This document shows, in pieces, positions 46,906 through 59,049 of a DNA stretch of 64,000 nt. The notes beneath the pieces are model-generated. The model made no database searches, was not told where the DNA came from, and worked only from the letters and a program-made list of their open reading frames with translations. The stretch is taken from NCBI GenBank assembly GCA_963920665.1, contig OY987273.1, positions 1,552,501 through 1,616,500 of the forward strand, in the 5' to 3' direction. The position numbers and the translations under genes are program-made. This stretch comes from Straminergon stramineum (taxonomy: Eukaryota; Streptophyta; Bryopsida; Hypnales; Calliergonaceae). Numbering within the stretch: the stretch's first letter is position 1; each line of letters starts with the position of its first letter.

Positions 46906-49900
46906 ATGACTTGAAATATCATCCCAGGGGATTCTAGTATATTATTGCAAGCTAAATTATCCGGATTTCTTCCTTACTCACTTCATCCAACTCCTTACTC
47001 TCTTCCAATTCCTCTCTCTATCTAGAATTCAATTCGGATCCATCCTATTCCGGAATTTCGTTCTGTCTTCTCCAAAACACTGGGTTTATATTCCTTTGTT
47101 TTATCCTAAGAGGGTCCGCTTTTGATCTTATAGAGGGGAAGGGACTCACCAATCATATTCCTCACACTCTCTTCTCTCTCTAATTACACAAACCCTCATA
47201 ACCAAATGTTGTAATAATTTGGATAGGGCAAACACCCTCACAACTTCATAGATGGCTAATCTGGAAAGTAGGTCACTTAGAGCCATCTCTAGTCTTTTCC
47301 ACTACAATGATAGATCCAAGATACTTGGAATTGATAGGAGATTGTTAGTTGTTTGCTAGACTGATCCTATGGTTGGTAGACCTTCCGAGTGAGTGGGGAT
47401 TTTCTTGTGGCGGTTGCTTATCTCTGCACGGAATCGTATCAAACTCTCAACTCGCATCCACACCACTCTTTACTAGATTATCGTTCCATTCATTGAAAGG
47501 CACTACGTGCAAGTCCTCATTGACAACCCTAAACTATGTCACAAATGCTCCCTCCCAATTTGATCCAATCACCCATGATCCAAATTCCTCCTTTCTCACT
47601 CCCTCTTACACTTCAAGGCTCTCACAAGCAAAACAGCAAAGCTCTGTACAAACAATTCAATCCTAAATGTCCACTTGCTGGCTCAGATTAAAGAAAGAGA
47701 GCAAAAATAAACAATTGTAAGTGCTAGTATGGAATGGGAAGCCAATGGACCTGCCCACCTTTAAGAACCAAAAACAAAAGCCAAAAAGCCACCCGAAAAT
47801 CACAACGTCTACTCCCTAACTTCTCGAGAAATCCTGAAAGTGCAAGTCGATCCTAAAAAATTTGGAACCCAAGACCACACTTGGAAACCCGTTCCGGATC
47901 TAAAATTGAAATTCTAACTAATTGAAATTCCTAACTACTTTGCCTTCCTTGCCTTCTTTGAATTGCTACCACCCTGAGTCATTGGGGCCCTGATGGCCGC
48001 TTTCGCCGAAGTTATCTTGACTATTGTTCGGGTCTGAATCTTGTGTGTCACTAGTGGTGAATCTTCCTCTTCCTTCGATTTCGTCTCCATTCCAGTCCAG
48101 AATTCCTCTTCATCCAACTTCCCCATGATCTGGACCTCCTTCTCTTCTTCCTCTACTAAGGACATTTCATCCAACACTATTTTTGCACTCTCCTTCCTTG
48201 GTTGAGACTAATGCTCATGTTCAAAGCATTCCGGATGAGTTCGGTCTGGATTCATCATGGCTCCCATCCAATCATTAGATCGCTCCGAACTAGCAATCCA
48301 GGTGTTTGAAAAGCCTCCTTCATAGTTGGCTGGGTGGTTAGGACAGTTAGTGAGGTGGAAACTTCTAGCGGTGCTAGAGTTCTTGGTACGCTCGGCTCTC
48401 TTTCAAACTCAGGCACTATCTTCCTGCTACCCCATATGGCATTCTGTACTTGACTCAAGAAGGGTTCCATAGATTGATGAAGGGCATCTCTCAACCCTTC
48501 CAATCGTGACTGTAGTGGAACTGATGAAATTTGTTTAACCGAAGTTCCTGTAATGAAAGGGAGTTCCAAAAACTACGTGAAATCCATGATTTGATCTAGA
48601 TCAAGGCATCCCAATAGTTGATGCATCTCCTTCAACATTGTTTCTATCTAGGTTGAAAAGTCAACCAGAATCATGACTATCTTTGATCCAATCACATGCC
48701 TTTCTTGAATTAACTGGTCGTTGAAGAGGGCAGCTTTGGTGATTACTTCTATTAGTCTTGCCACCACTCCAAATAAGTTCTTGACAAATTGGAGAGCCTC
48801 TTTCTCCCTCTGTTTCGATGCTACAAGCTCTCCATCCGCCCAATTCACTTGGGTTTGGAGGTCATCCCATTCCTTTTCCAGATTTTGGATTTGCTCTTCC
48901 TTTCTCTTCAACTCGTCCAGACTCAATGGTTGTTGGAGTTCGTCGAATACCTTACTCAACCCCACATTAAGCTCCTTGGCAATTTCAATCAAGAGATCCA
49001 CCAAGTTGTCGTGGTATTCTTGTGCTTGCAGCACCCACTCAATTCCGGTCTTGTAGAATTCCGAAACTCCTCCCTTCTGCTTCTCAAGTAGCTTTCGTCA
49101 TGAGGTTGGATCAGTGGATTTCTTCCTCCTCTCCTGGCAATCAACAAGTGGCTCATCCTCTTTCGTTTTTTTGTCTTTGGATACCAATCGATCTATCTTG
49201 ACTTCACTCATGAGGCCATACTACAAAAGAGTGGCTCTAGTATTGTACTCAATCATTTCCTCACTACTCACAACCTCTACCTAGTGGTAGAGATGGAATA
49301 GATAAGGGCTGATGGGATTGAGCTTGGTTTTTTCTATATGGTTGACGAGCTTGGATACTACGCCTGCGCTTGGTTTTTTCTATATGGTCGACGAGCTTGG
49401 ATACTACGCCCGCGATAACCTTCCCCCAATGCACTAGTCTACTTTCCATTGCCCCAAAGATGGTGTTGGCCACCGTGATCGTAACCGAGGTAGGCTTTTC
49501 CGGATACAGGATCAGAATGAGAAATTCTAACCCCCGTTTATGCCTCTTGTCCTTACAATCACTAATAGTATACCCCTCTTTCGCATAGGCCGGACTTTTA
49601 AACTTTTCCGCCATAAACTTATCTACTCGAGAGGCTAGTCCAAATTCGTCCTTTTTGAATTTGTAGACATTTGCCCAAACATCATTCGTCTAAGTTATGG
49701 GTCGACCCCTCATCATCAACTTGTACTGATTAGGAGCTCCTATGATGAGCTCTTGAATCATTTCCTCATTCTTGAGGGTCCATGGTCTCTGTATCAACCT
49801 GATACACCCTACACATGAGGTCTTCCTCTAATTGCTTCTAGATGTTCAGATTAGTAGGGATGGTGGGACAAACCATCCAGGCCGTAACTCTCTGCTTACG

Positions 49901-50345
49901 GCTACTACCTTCCGCCATCCAATACCATAACTAAATATAGATCCAGTGTGGACAACACCATCTTCACTTTCTTCTTCCTGACGCGATCACTAACTCACCA
50001 CTCTTTCATTCAACTATACGAGCGCAAAAATCTATCGAAGAAAGAGAAAGAAAATGGAGGTGGCGGGGGTTTAAGTACCCGATGTTCTACTGACCATTCC
50101 CAGTAGAAGGTTGTTGCTATATAGGTTCCTAGGCCAAAACTCTAGACTATAGGTCCTACCTATCCAGATTTTTAGATTCCAGATCCGACTCTAGTCTAGT
50201 TACGGAACCTCCATTACTATTCTAATCACTTAATATTAAAATTCAAGCCTAGCTAACTCTAATTGTGTTTGCCTAACCAAAAAAATGAAAAATTAGCTCT
50301 ATCCTAATTGTATTTTACCCTAAGTCGATTTGATCTAAGTTTTTG
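46906..50345 (-). mobile_element. Inserted element related to the 55.2-58.6 kb element
   Basis: FCPH copy III homology stops near 46,870-46,905 and resumes at about 50,352. Between them lies a higher-GC element whose minus-strand frames match those of the element at 55,223-58,589 in the same order. The edges are approximate because no clean target duplication was found. A TATATAG box lies at about 50,117 on the minus strand, ahead of the first coding frame near 49,920. Confidence 0.6.
47935..49922 (-). pseudogene. Element protein with coiled coil (copy at 46.9-50.3 kb)
   Basis: On the minus strand the product begins MAEGSSRKQRVTAWMVCPT near 49,918. It passes through EFGLASRVDKFMAEKFKSP and EGYTISDCKDKR to TVANTIFGAMESRLVHWGK (49,614-49,264). 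It then has a 128-residue charged helix (49,034-48,648), a proline/serine region, and an acidic end with a basic KKARKAK tail (48,177-47,935). Frames change several times. A sister copy at 56.6-58.1 kb shows the same order. It is not recognisably gag, pol or a transposase. The helix suggests self-association. Function is unknown. Confidence 0.5.
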
Positions 50346-50351
50346 TATTCC

Positions 50352-50632
50352 CACAATGAACCTAGATGAAGATATTGTCAAGCACTTCCATAGATGGGAT
50401 TGCTATGTAGTTTGATTTGATGACAATGAGAAGTTGAGGTCAATTTTGGCCAACTACAACCATGTAAATCATTTTGTTACAAACCACCTAACTTACGCAA
50501 GGCCAACATGGGTTAACAAGATCATTAGTTGTCACAACATTTGGTTTTCCCTCAAACGGGCATGCAATGTGTTAAAAGAGGCAAAGTTGAAGAACAACCG
50601 TGCCATGGTTAATCTTGTGGCTTATGCGGTAA
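50352..50632 (+). pseudogene. FCPH family copy III, end of exon 1
   Basis: NLDEDIVKHFHRWDCYVV aligns with GVDDEMREHFRKWNYFVV of copy I. It is followed by an open frame to a GTAAGG donor at about 50,633, matching the end of exon 1 in copy I. Confidence 0.5.
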
Positions 50633-50852
50633 GGATTTTTCATTTCAAATTATCTTCGAGTTGAAGATAGACCTCACTAATTGAAGGATCCTTTTATTTG
50701 ATTTCAAATATGATATTAGGAGATAACTGAAAAGAACCAAATTGCTTTTGAAACCATGATGCAAAATCATTTATCTTTGTCTTGAGGATAGAGAGAAATA
50801 CTTACTTTGGCCTTACTTTACTTATTGGCTGAATTTGTTTTTCTCTCATATA

Positions 50853-52165
50853 GAGTCTTACGAGCTTGATTGTTAAAAGCTTCTAAAATATCAATCCGGA
50901 GAAGGATAGAGTAATGTAAAGGGCCTTCGAACATCAAGAATGAGATAAAGATCATTACATTGGCAAACTATATCTTTGCATTGAGGGAGGACTTCCTGAA
51001 TAAGCACTCGAAAAGAAAGTTGATTGATCCTATAACCTACAAGTAGTTCAAGGACAAAAAAGGGTTCAACACAAAGTCTTGCTTATTGAAGAGGGAATTC
51101 TTCAAACACATGGGGCATTTTGCAAATGTAGATCTTAGAGCGTATGCAACTCATTTGCTTGGAAAAATGCTAAGCAAGACCTTTGCATATCCAAAATTTT
51201 CCATATAGAAAATTAAGATCTTAGTGATCAACAACCAGTGTACGGCTAATTGGGTAGAGTGATGGAAATGCAAGAAGTTATCCTTAATGAACTTATGACC
51301 ATTAAACCATCATTCAACTTTAAAGACAATGTTGAGGACATTATTGATGAGGATTGGCAAGCGTGAAAGGTCAAGCATTCGTTTTCTTCGTCCACTTGGG
51401 ATTTTTTGCTAAATGAAACTCCCTTTGAGTTTTCCAAGAAGCAACTAACTAATAAAGGAAAAAACAAAACTGATGATGATTTTACTAAAAAGTTCCCTGA
51501 AGTTTTATCCATATTGAAAAGATTTTTGGTAGTAAAATACCAATTGAGGAAACTCTCTGGGGATGTCCAAACCTAGAATCAAGACACTAGGGCTATGTTG
51601 CTCACCAATAGTACACGACTAAAGTATTAGGAGAAAATCCTCAACCTTAGTATGATGAATCTTTGCAAGGCCCCAAAGACCAAGGCATCCAACAACAAAC
51701 CCCCTCCCCTTATTCTTTTTCACTAAAACATGGCAAAAAATGTGCAACCAACAATGAGTATTTTAAATGTTTAGCTCTAAATATTGGGTGATACATGGGA
51801 CAAGCAGATGACAACTAATTTTGTTGCCTAAGATTTGAAAAAATTTGAGTGTATGGTATTAGCATACATTCTATCAAAAGCTAAACAACGAAACAACGTT
51901 AGTAATTGCACTAACACTATTTAAGTGCCACTACACTTTCTCTTCAAAAAAGACAACGCTTATACAAACTTGGTGAAGAAGAGGATGAAGATGGAGTAAG
52001 CCACTTCTAATTGTCTTGACTACTACAAGGACTCAACGAAGAACAATGAGGCTAAGTAGAGAACCTATCTGAGTGAACTTCGAGTGGTGTTCTATCTTGA
52101 AATACTTCGGAGTTTTGCTTTGTTGGGAGAAAATATAGTTGGCATATACGTTGGAACAAAGTGTA
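50853..52165 (+). pseudogene. FCPH family copy III, exon 2
   Basis: Starts with ESYELDC after an ATATAG acceptor, as copy I has EFEEAIYI. LLKREFFKHMGHFANVDLRA matches LSQEFFKFLGNLSYDEFGKL. The exon ends with ELRVVFYLEILRSFALLGEN then VGIYVGTKCMLAEK at about 52,140. The donor has decayed (AAAAGATGA in place of AAAGGTATGA). Many stops and frame changes lie in the middle. Confidence 0.5.
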
Positions 52166-52355
52166 TGTTGGCTGAAAAGATGAACTTCAATTTTGAAATA
52201 TAAGATATACTCAAGTCGAAGATAAATTCTCTTTGTTTCAGAATTTTAAGAATCACTTGTTGCCTTTGAATGACTTTAGTGTCTTCATAGTTTTGTCATG
52301 GTACTATTGAAATGGTCATAGTTGTATTTTTCAATTGCATTGAATTGTCTTGCAA

Positions 52356-53060
52356 ATGTCTGGATTGTTCTACTAGGATATTGCCAATAGTGTCCCTGGC
52401 GACCAACACCATCAAATGGCAAAGTAGTCTAATAATTGGACCTTAACAACTTTCTGCATGACAACTCCCCATTCAAGGCCTACTACTTGTGTCTTTCAAA
52501 TGTAAAGTCTCCATTGTTAATGCTCGTCGAGAGCCCAACAAGGGAGGAAGACGACCGTAGCTCCTTTGAGACAAGAGATGATGTTAGTGTAGGAGCAATT
52601 GAGCTCAATGAATTTGGGTCAAATAGGAGTCAATGGCAATGTGATGGTGGAAGTGAAGAGGAAAATAATTTGAACTTGCCGCTAGTACAGAATGATGATG
52701 ATGATACTACAAGCTTCTCGCTTAGATTGTATGATCATAATACTAGGACCTCCATTGCCCCTAATGACATTTTGGCAAAGAAGTTGCACTGTGGACTTAA
52801 GAAGGATTCTAGCACCTTCGTTATGAGTGATGACCCCTCGGAGTCCAACAACAATGATGACGGCAAACAATATCTCCGGATTGGTACCTCACAAACTACT
52901 TGTGCAACTTCAAATGTGCATCAAGATTGAGCATAGATATTCTTCTTGTCAAGAACTTGGCGTCTTAGTCTTCAAAGTCGAAGAGGTTGAAGAGCAAGAA
53001 GGAAGAAGTGGACAAGGATGCTAAGATAATGGAATAGTTGAGGGTTCAATAAGCAAAGTA
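52356..53060 (+). pseudogene. FCPH family copy III, exon 3
   Basis: MSGLFY begins where copy II has MYGLYY. It is followed by DLNNFLHDNSPFKAYY. The 164-residue open stretch at 52,436-52,930 is acidic and low-complexity (NDDDDTTSF, SNNNDDGKQ). The acceptor is degraded to CAA. No enzyme motif is seen. Confidence 0.5.
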
Positions 53061-54015
53061 TCAAGCAATGCATGCTTTGTAATCAAATCTACAAATTAGG
53101 GCAAATTGAGAAAAAAAAACCTTTGGTTGTGGATCCATCTCAATCAAAGATTATAGCTAGGGCCCCTCTATCTCACATGAAGTTGACAAAGGAGATGTAG
53201 ATCTTCATCTCGAGAATCTACATATGTCTCTAATAATTTTGAATACTTAGGACAATCATGGTTATCCTGGAGACAAGGATAATTCTGGTAAGGATTGCGT
53301 TATTGTAGTCGACTTGCTCGATTAGCCAATCATGGAATACAACAATCCGGTTGTCAATCAAGAACTTGTCAATGATGGAGGTTACTTGACCAAGATGCAA
53401 GAGATCAACAGACAAGTTGATGTTGAGAAGGAGAAAGTCGACGGTTCTCTAGTAAAGGACACAACTAAGGTACATTGTCTTGAATTCTATAACCCTTATG
53501 AATACTAATGAGTCCAAGGAATGCTACTTGATGGATGTGTTGTCTGACTTCCATCAAACTATCATTGCAATAATGTGACTCTTATTCTTATTCATTTTGG
53601 TTAGACAGGAGGGAGTAGCCACTACATAAATGTGTAGTGTAGGCAATTCAGGTTTCTTTGACTACAGGGTGTAGCTTAGTGTAAATTACAAAACATGTGT
53701 AGTTGTTGCTTATACAAAACAATAGCTCTAGAGTACAAGAACATATTGTCAATGTATAATATGTTGATGATTATATAAAACATGTATTACTCCAAAACAT
53801 TGTGGACTTCCCTAATTATTTCCTTCATTCAATGTTTTTGTGCTCTACTCCAAAAACTAGCAGTGTACACCATCCATTGGCTATGATACCATTAGTTATT
53901 GGAAGTGTTATGCATTTGCTTAGTAGGATTCAATGCTTTTACCCGCTTTAAGGCTCCCCTACTTCTAAATTTAAATAGAGAACTTCATTTCTTTGTTTGT
54001 TTTTTATGATCCAGT

Positions 54016-54830
54016 AGTCTTGAAGGGCAACAAAGACATTTTGCTAAGGAGTGTATCCCCAATAGAGGCCTTATCACAAAAAAGTGGTTAAACATTGTAT
54101 TGGACATAAATAGAATTTTTGTGTCAATGCATGGCTAAGTTGTCCACTAAAGATTTAATGTCATACCATGACTCCTACGATACATTTTCCAAACAAATGC
54201 CTACTATTGTTGGATCAAAGGCCATCTATCAAAGTCCATGAGTGCAAGATTTTCTCCTTCATTGCAAACCACATCGTAGTTTGGAGCTCTATGATGAAGA
54301 AAAATGTGGACAACATAGCAAGACTCCTTTTTCTAGGGAGTGAGACCCCCCCTTCAACATACTTGGATAGAAACGTTGTAGGAAAACTGAAATCTTGAAG
54401 GGAAAATTCTTGATGCACTTAAACAATCTCCAAAAGCCACTTTTTTTTTAATTCTAGCCAACCAGTTGTTCTCCAATCCAAGTGGATAGATGTCTTTGAA
54501 CATGGACAACATACTTTTCATTGATGACTCTTCCGAGAAGAGTACGTGTAATGAGAGGGGAAATGCCATTTCCTTTAACACCTAGAGTCATAGTCAACAT
54601 GACAATGACTTCTTCATAGAAACACTTGTTTTGTTGCTTCATCGACTACACAAGGATTGTTAACCAAGAGTCTTTCGGGAGTATGTATAGAGAAATTGCA
54701 TTGAATTTGATCCACTTGATTGAAATTTATGATTACAAAATTATACTCTTGAAGGGATGTAGGAGTCCGCAAAGAACATGGGAACATGTTTTGAGCTACT
54801 ACGATTGATGAAATGAGTGATTGTGCAAGT
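54016..54830 (+). pseudogene. FCPH family copy III, FCP1/NIF-like HAD phosphatase exon
   Basis: After TGATCCAG the exon carries KWLNIVLDINRIF, a strongly decayed motif I with DIN in place of DxD. Next are NHIVVWSSMMKKNVDNIARLLF and NILFIDDSSEKSTCNERGNAI, the 'VVWSS' and 'LLIDDSPYK' blocks. Stops and frameshifts occur throughout. It shares exon position and tail (LHRLHKDC...FREYV) with copy II (LKRLHEDC...EYV). Confidence 0.6.
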
Positions 54831-55043
54831 TGTAGGACCTAGAGTTGCACATTTTCCACTTTTGGAACATCAACTGCAATTTGTGTACATAACTTTGTAA
54901 ACTTCATGAAATTTTGTTATATAAGTTTTGGATGACAAATTTTCATTTTTTACTGTTCTTGTTTTATTTAGGCTTTTTATTCACCTTCTTAAGCTTGAGT
55001 TGAAAAGAATAGGGTGCATCACTTAGGTATTTTCCTTTTGTTT

Positions 55044-55222
55044 TAAGTGAGAGAATCTAATCTACACTTGATGCCCTCCAATCAACGCTTGACAAAGAAC
55101 ATGTGTTTTGGATTTGAGACTTCACTCTCTAAGATATCATATTCAATGAGAGGAAGTTGCTTGTCTTCACTTTATTCAAGGCCTTATGTGATGTACTCTG
55201 CCACAGATAGAGTGTTGATAGC
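55044..55222 (+). pseudogene. FCPH family copy III, last exon, left part
   Basis: MPSNQRLTKNMCFGF continues to YSRPYVMYSATDRVLI, which aligns with copy IV. The exon is cut at 55,222 by an inserted element and resumes at 58,590 with the duplicated ATAGC. Confidence 0.55.
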
Positions 55223-58200
55223 TGTTGCAGCACAAAGCAAGCAAATTCCCTCTTATGCTCACAAAAATCACTCTAGAACATAACTAAGTGACTCTAAAGA
55301 TCGAACCCACAAGATTCTGTAAAGTATTTACTTTAATTAAGCGAGTAAGCCTTTCTATCCTCTAAATCTTCCTTTCTAGTCCTAGATCTATAACCGGAAA
55401 CAACCAACAAACACCAGAGTGTTTTGGACCGGATTACTTCCTTCCCGATTCCAGAACTACCTAGTTTCCACAATTACCCCAATCCCAAGACTTTTCCAAT
55501 TCTGGTCCTAGTATTCCTCTGGACCAATCCATTCCAGATTGCTAGTATATCCCTTCACTTCTATTCTGATTTAATTTTGCCTCTATTAGACCATCAGAGG
55601 GGTCGCCGCTTGAGTTTGTGAGTGGTAGGCCCACCACTCTTTCCGTGGATTATAGTGGCTGAAGAACCACTGGTCTATCTCCTCTCTTCCTAATCTAACT
55701 CGGATCCGGTTTGATCCCTTACAACAACCCAGACACCAATCCGATTTGCAGGTCACATAGAGATCCCTCGTACGATCTGTTCTTACTACAACAACCTTAA
55801 TGCTAGCTTCTACCTGGGCAAAGCTAGGTGGTTACAAGTGTACTCGTCTGTTCCAATAGTAACTAGAATTATTCTGTTTACCAACTAAGGTGGTGAGACC
55901 TCTTAGAAGATCGGACACTCGACCGGATTTCCCATCCAGGAGTTCTAGCGCGACTAAGGATACCCTCCCTATCTGCCTAGCCTAACAACGGCTATCTCAC
56001 CCGGAACTCACAACTCTAGATCTATTGAGGCATTGAAGTCCACTCCCAACACTTATACAACCCACTCACACACTAGGGATCGGAAACTATCGCACTAAAG
56101 GGAGAGATCAAGTCACAAATCTGTCCTACACCTTACTAACTCCACATCATGCAAACTTGCCAAGCTTGGGAGATACACACAAAACAAGAGCGCACACAAA
56201 GGTACAAGGAATTTGCAAAAAGAAGACTCTTAGTACCCTTCGTGGGCCTAACTTAAATACAAGTCAAAAAGTACAAGTGGGCGAAAATGCCTGCAAAAGT
56301 TCCGCTGCGACTTGGGTCGGATTTTTTGTTTCCTACCTACTCCTAACCGGATCGGAATAGGATCCATATCCGTTCCTAACCTACCTACTATTTACATCCT
56401 AAGTGTCCACCCGAGATCTGATGGTGGCACTATCCGCTCCCGGCTCCATCTACTCGAAAATCTCGTTCAAGTTCCGATTCCACTCCCCCTCCTAAGGATT
56501 TGGAACCTATTCGCCTTCTGTGGAGCCTGGGGTTGAATCCAAGTTGATGGCGGTTCTAGGCGTATTGGCCTGAGTTGCCCTAACCTCTGATCTCTTGGAC
56601 TTGGGGGTCACATCCTTCCCCTCTCCTACCGTTACATCCGGGAATGAATCCGAGAGAGAAATATCTGAGAGTCAAATCCCACGAGAACAAGTTGCTCTCG
56701 ACAGTATCTGGGTACTCTCCTCCATCTGGTCTGCTACCTTTCGTGCCTCCTTCATTGCCATTTCAACTTGCTCGGCAAAGTGTGTGAGAATCCTCACCAT
56801 CCGAGAACCAGATGGCTTCTTCTCTTCATGCACCTTCTTATCAAACAGCTTCGCCTTGGCTGCGGCCATTTCGATTTCTCCGAATGTGGCCTTCACCCAC
56901 TCCACCATCTTCTGAGACTCTTCCACCATGGATCGAGCAGCTGCAAAGTTGTCCTTGAGGACAAGGAGTTCCGCCTTTGTCCGATCCAATTCCTCCTGCA
57001 GTCTCCGGATTTCCGCCTCTTGTTTCCGGGATTCAACCGGATCAGAAATGTAGCTAGCTACCTTCTCTAGTAGCTCTCTATCTGGTGCTACTCCCACCAA
57101 CTTTCCGATCGAGAGCAAGATCCTCCTCTTCAGCTCCCAATCCGCTCTCACGTCGCACAGGATCTTGACGAGAGGGTTGAATGGGTTGTTCGGATCCGAT
57201 TCCTCCGACACGGTCTTCTCAACTTCTGGTTTCTCTTCTAGAGCTGAGGTGTTACAAGCGGGTGGCGTCCCCCGCTTGTTGGGAGAGGTCGTCTTCTATC
57301 GCTTGATCAGTAGCATATCTAGTTCCTCTTCCTTTGACTCGCTGTTCTCCTCGAGTTCAGAACCGGATTCCATCTCATCATCCGTTTCCGATTCTCCGTA
57401 TCTCAGGAGAACTTGCTGAGCCCTCCATGCCTTCTCCTCTTATGCACTCAAGAGTTGGTGGGAATGGTAGAGATGGATAAGGTAGGGACACACCGGAGTG
57501 GCCCTATTCTTTCCCACTCTACCTACGAGCTGGGTGACCAGATCAGAAATGATTCGGGCCTAGTCGACTCTTTGATCTCCTCTCAGAGCACTGAAGATAG
57601 TATTGGCGAGGGAGATTGTCACCCTTGTCGGCTTTTCCGGATGCAGGACCGGAACTAAGAATTGCAACAGTCGGCGCTGTCGCCATCAATGCAGTCCTCT
57701 ACCGTATATCCGTCCTTTGGATTGACTACACCCTGGAACTTCCCGCGGACAAACTCATCCTTCTAGCTTGCCATTCCTAGTCCTCCTGACCAGAAACTAT
57801 AGACTACTCTCCAAATATCCTCCGTCTAGAGATGCGAAAACGCTCTTAGAGTGTTATCAAACTCATTGGACAGCTTCCCAAGAGTTCTCTCACTATAGAC
57901 TCCTCTCTGAAGCCCCAGGGTTTCTTTGCAAACCCTAGGCAACCCATGGAACTTAAATCCTCCATGAGTTGGGACTTGGCTGGTTCACTGGAGGGAACAA
58001 CCGGAATTACCTTCCGGAGCTTTACCTCCACCAAGGACGTACTAGCCTGTCCGCCTCTACTTCTCCTAAGTTGCGGCATGGACACGGACGAGCGCTCTCA
58101 GAACCCTTTCCGATGCTACCTCACTCTCTCCTAGCCGCACGTCCCGTTCTCACTTTCTCTCTTCGATCTCAACCGAAAATCAAAGCTGTTACACTCAAAA

Positions 58201-58589
58201 CCACAAATCTAGCAACAGACACTGATACAAAAGACTGACACAGAAAGCTAAGTGACAAGCGCAGACTGCAAACTCAGAGCACAGAGAGCACTGGAAGACA
58301 AAAATGACAAAGAGTTTGATCTGGGCAGCCTAGCCTTTATATAGCCGTTGGACTCCCTACCACCTCATCATGACGTATTCCGGATCCGGTTCCTATATAG
58401 TATCCGGTCAGACATCCACTCCTATCTGTTCACTCCCTAGGACCGGATTCAACAAATCACCTCACTATCTCATTTTCCTTCCTTATTTTAGACCTAAATG
58501 GTTCCATAGCTAAATCCGAATACCTATCTTTAGTTTCCGGTTAGTTTTACTAGATAAACCAAAAAAATTGAGAGTTTCACGTCATCACA
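55223..58589 (-). mobile_element. 3.37 kb inserted element, TG...CA ends, 5-bp duplication
   Basis: The insertion starts TGTTGCAGCAC and ends CGTCATCACA, with ATAGC on both sides (55,218-55,222 and 58,590-58,594). Removing it rejoins the last exon of FCPH copy III in the order seen in copy IV, so the boundaries are precise. Coding frames run on the minus strand, preceded by TATATAAAGG near 58,335-58,345. TG...CA and a 5-bp duplication are LTR-retroelement hallmarks. However, no internal LTR pair, gag or pol was found. A related element sits at about 46.9-50.3 kb. Confidence 0.75.
56672..58085 (-). pseudogene. Element protein with coiled coil (copy at 55.2-58.6 kb)
   Basis: The minus-strand product starts near 58,085 (MSMPQLRRSRGGQASTSLV) and has GYTVEDCIDGD near 57,700, matching GYTISDCKDKR of the sister copy. 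It ends in a clean 179-codon frame (57,211-56,672) that is mostly charged helix (EIRRLQEELDRTKAELLVLK), matching the 128-residue helix of the sister copy. Stops and shifts occur before 57,211. The protein family is unknown. The coiled coil might support particle or complex assembly, but that is inference. Confidence 0.5.
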
Positions 58590-59045
58590 ATAGCCATCAA
58601 TTATTCTAGGGTTAATGTAGAAGAAAGCATTGTTGATAGTCTTTCAAGTCAAGGACCACTTAGGACAGCTGTTTGCTCATTGTTGACAATGTCTTTGCTA
58701 GGGCGTGGGCATTCGTATTTGCCCACTACATATACAAAAGTAATAGCACACAGAAAATTGTTTGCAAATGTCAATGGAGGTGCTCTAGAACTTCACCTTG
58801 ATGACAATGTTCTATTGCCAACTATACCTTCACATCCTTCGAGATTCCTCGAAGCACAAGGGGACGAAAGACGAATGAAATTGATCCATTTTCCTTAGGG
58901 GCATCTAGTGTGTCCTTGAGTGTGTCCAATAATGGATGTGGGCCTCCTTGTCCTTCTTGACGCGACAATATCTTCAAAGGGTTGGTAAAGCTTAAAGCAC
59001 TAGAGGCAACAAAAAACACTTTCATAAACAAAGCAATGGTTAACT
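58590..59045 (+). pseudogene. FCPH family copy III, last exon, right part
   Basis: NVEESIVDSLSSQGPLRTAV continues the exon interrupted at 55,222 and matches copy IV. HRKLFANVNGGALELHLDD matches RKLYVDFEVIAKDLRVDDE of copy IV. DNIFKGLVKLKALEATKNTF ends it at about 59,042. One stop at 58,896 and a frame change are visible. Confidence 0.55.
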
Positions 59046-59049
59046 AATT

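Noticed and set aside
46898..50350. Exact ends and target duplication for the 46.9-50.3 kb element
   Set aside because: Candidate words (ACAAT, ATTGT, AACAT) do not match at both edges together with TG...CA ends, so only approximate borders are given.
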